In this document: piece after piece, positions 63,082 to 64,000 of the stretch
Position numbering within the stretch: position 1 is the first letter of the stretch
How the letters are laid out: every line of letters begins with the position of its first letter
Assembly (NCBI GenBank): GCA_944321345.1
Contig: CALUKY010000008.1
Span: 1 to 64,000, forward strand
DNA length: 64,000 bases
Direction: 5' to 3'
Source of the DNA: an uncultured Paraprevotella sp.
GTDB lineage: Bacteria; Bacteroidota; Bacteroidia; Bacteroidales; Bacteroidaceae
Notes under the pieces: generated by a model
What the model saw: only the letters and a program-made list of their open reading frames with translations
Told to the model about the DNA's origin: nothing
The model's database searches: none
Made by a program: the position numbers and the translations under genes

Positions 63082-63519
63082 TTATTCAGCAGGCTCCATT
63101 TCCGCATCCTTTTTTGTCTGTGTAGGCCAGCAAAAACAGTAAGCAAAAAGCAATATCAAGACGCATAGCGCATTAGTCTTTTCCAGAGTACAATAATATA
63201 GCAACAAATTGAAAAACAGAACAATTCCCAACAGACTGCAACGCAAGCTACTCCATTTTAAATAAGCCTCTTCGGCTCCATCCTTTCCTCTGACAATCTG
63301 TTTGCGTACGTAACGCCAGTTGAGCAGTTTCAACGCAACAGGTATGACACAAAGAGTCAATAATATTGATCCTGTTTGAAGAGAAAAGAGAATATCATTC
63401 ATCTCCATGCCAGCCCAAATACCAGGCATATATAATTCAAACTCAAAAAGGGCCAGTGTGACTAAAGCCAAAAACAGCCACACAAAGAAAGTCAAACGTA
63501 AAGTAAAAATAATCTTCAT
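63082..63519 (-). CDS. small multi-pass membrane protein
   Basis: A 145-residue protein with about four membrane segments (near 8-28, 47-65, 93-112 and 115-132) and an acidic C-terminal tail (KKDAEMEPAE). No motif is recognised. It lies between recR (8 bases upstream) and the glycosyltransferase (28 bases downstream) in one transcript. The position suggests either an envelope role with the glycosyltransferase or only shared expression. Confidence 0.75.
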   Translation of the reverse strand: MKIIFTLRLTFFVWLFLALVTLALFEFELYMPGIWAGMEMNDILFSLQTGSILLTLCVIPVALKLLNWRYVRKQIVRGKDGAEEAYLKWSSLRCSLLGIVLFFNLLLYYCTLEKTNALCVLILLFAYCFCWPTQTKKDAEMEPAE

Positions 63520-63527
63520 ATCATTTT

Positions 63528-64000
63528 CTAGATTTGTCCTGTAAAAACGATTCTATTCAGAATAGAACGCCCTAAAGTAATTTCATCGGTATACTGTAAT
63601 TCATCGTTTTGCGCCACTCCGCGCGCAATAATACTCAGTTTCACTCCGGTATCCGCCAGTTTACGGAAGATATAAAAATTGGTAGTATCTCCTTCCATGG
63701 TCGGGCTCAATGCCAGAATCACTTCCTTGACTTCCGATTGTACCACACGGTCTACCAAGGAAGCAATCTGCAAATCAGAAGGTCCGACTCCATCCATCGG
63801 AGAAATAACACCTCCCAACACATGATATACCCCATGAAACTGATGGGTATTTTCTATGGCCATCACATCCTGTATGTTTTCTACAACACAAATTGTCTGA
63901 TGATCTCGATTGGCTTCACTGCAAATATTACAGATGTCCGTATCCGACAAGTTATGGCATATCTTGCAATATTTAATCTCATGTTTAAGTTTGATGATGG
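63528..64000 (-). CDS. recR: recombination protein RecR (5' end beyond window)
   Basis: A partial gene: the frame is open to the window edge, covering about 157 residues. RecR with RecFO loads RecA on gaps. The C4 zinc finger is complete across [16 protein letters not shown]. The Toprim domain follows, with [28 protein letters not shown] and [12 protein letters not shown], and the C-terminal [22 protein letters not shown]. It is the first visible gene of the operon recR-membrane protein-GT2-GNAT. Confidence 0.95.
   Translation of the reverse strand, partial: IIKLKHEIKYCKICHNLSDTDICNICSEANRDHQTICVVENIQDVMAIENTHQFHGVYHVLGGVISPMDGVGPSDLQIASLVDRVVQSEVKEVILALSPTMEGDTTNFYIFRKLADTGVKLSIIARGVAQNDELQYTDEITLGRSILNRIVFTGQI

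Noticed and set aside
1-64000. tRNA, rRNA, CRISPR arrays, intact transposases or integrases
   Set aside because: Read for but not found; the only mobile-element hints are remnants and the repeat-flanked ATPase.

Overview
The window looks like a chromosomal segment of a gut Bacteroidales species, most likely Bacteroides or Phocaeicola. The grounds are repeated -7 promoter boxes of the form TAnnTTTG 20-90 bases before starts, TonB-dependent outer-membrane proteins, a BspA-type leucine-rich-repeat protein, DUF1573/DUF2023/DUF4286/DUF4348 proteins, and a large secreted protein followed by a tiny MKKEY-type ORF. I saw no rRNA, tRNA, CRISPR array or intact transposase.

Layout. 0-6.9 kb: a GNAT acetyltransferase and a uracil-DNA-glycosylase-like protein (divergent), a TonB-dependent receptor translationally coupled to a hotdog thioesterase, and a BspA-like surface protein. 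6.9-20.1 kb is an accessory, visibly AT-richer region. It holds a membrane-anchored winged-helix regulator whose 5' end is frameshifted, an AAA-ATPase/PD-(D/E)XK gene flanked by two 195-bp near-identical direct repeats of the regulator 3' end, an outer-membrane beta-barrel protein, a two-DTG aspartic-protease-like PDZ protein, decayed repeat remnants, a nested palindromic site, and a 1531-residue secreted protein with a 47-residue companion ORF. 20.1-38 kb is mostly housekeeping: carB, a HAD phosphatase, DUF1573, a DUF4286-ruvC-ABC ATPase set, the run hisH-hisA-hisF-hisIE-ftsE-lysC-lysA-glycosyltransferase, a PHP hydrolase, a MATE pump, and a lipoprotein-murB-metallohydrolase operon. 39.7-52.3 kb: pheS, an MFS pump, a transmembrane Ser/Thr kinase overlapping a putative DNA-binding partner, a 47-residue membrane peptide with its own promoter and terminator, a nucleoside deaminase, DUF2023, an M64 peptidase-YbjQ-SMR operon, nth, a Crp/Fnr regulator, a membrane-anchored MutS-like ATPase and pgk. 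52.3-64 kb: an orphan ABC-type binding lipoprotein with a large TPR-like protein, a cardiolipin-synthase-like enzyme (possibly with a leader peptide), a MaoC hydratase, a second MATE pump, a CPA2 antiporter with a stress-protein domain, and recR-membrane protein-glycosyltransferase-GNAT.

How genes work together. The his genes carry out the middle of histidine synthesis (PRPP-ATP to imidazole glycerol phosphate), and lysC/lysA supply the first and last steps of the diaminopimelate-lysine route. The most unusual part is 7.6-14.3 kb. There a transmembrane transcription factor, an outer-membrane beta-barrel and an aspartic-protease-like envelope protein form what may be a sense-and-respond envelope locus, now split by insertion or duplication of an ATPase/nuclease gene. 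This functional reading is inference. The repeat, the frameshift and the gene order are directly visible.
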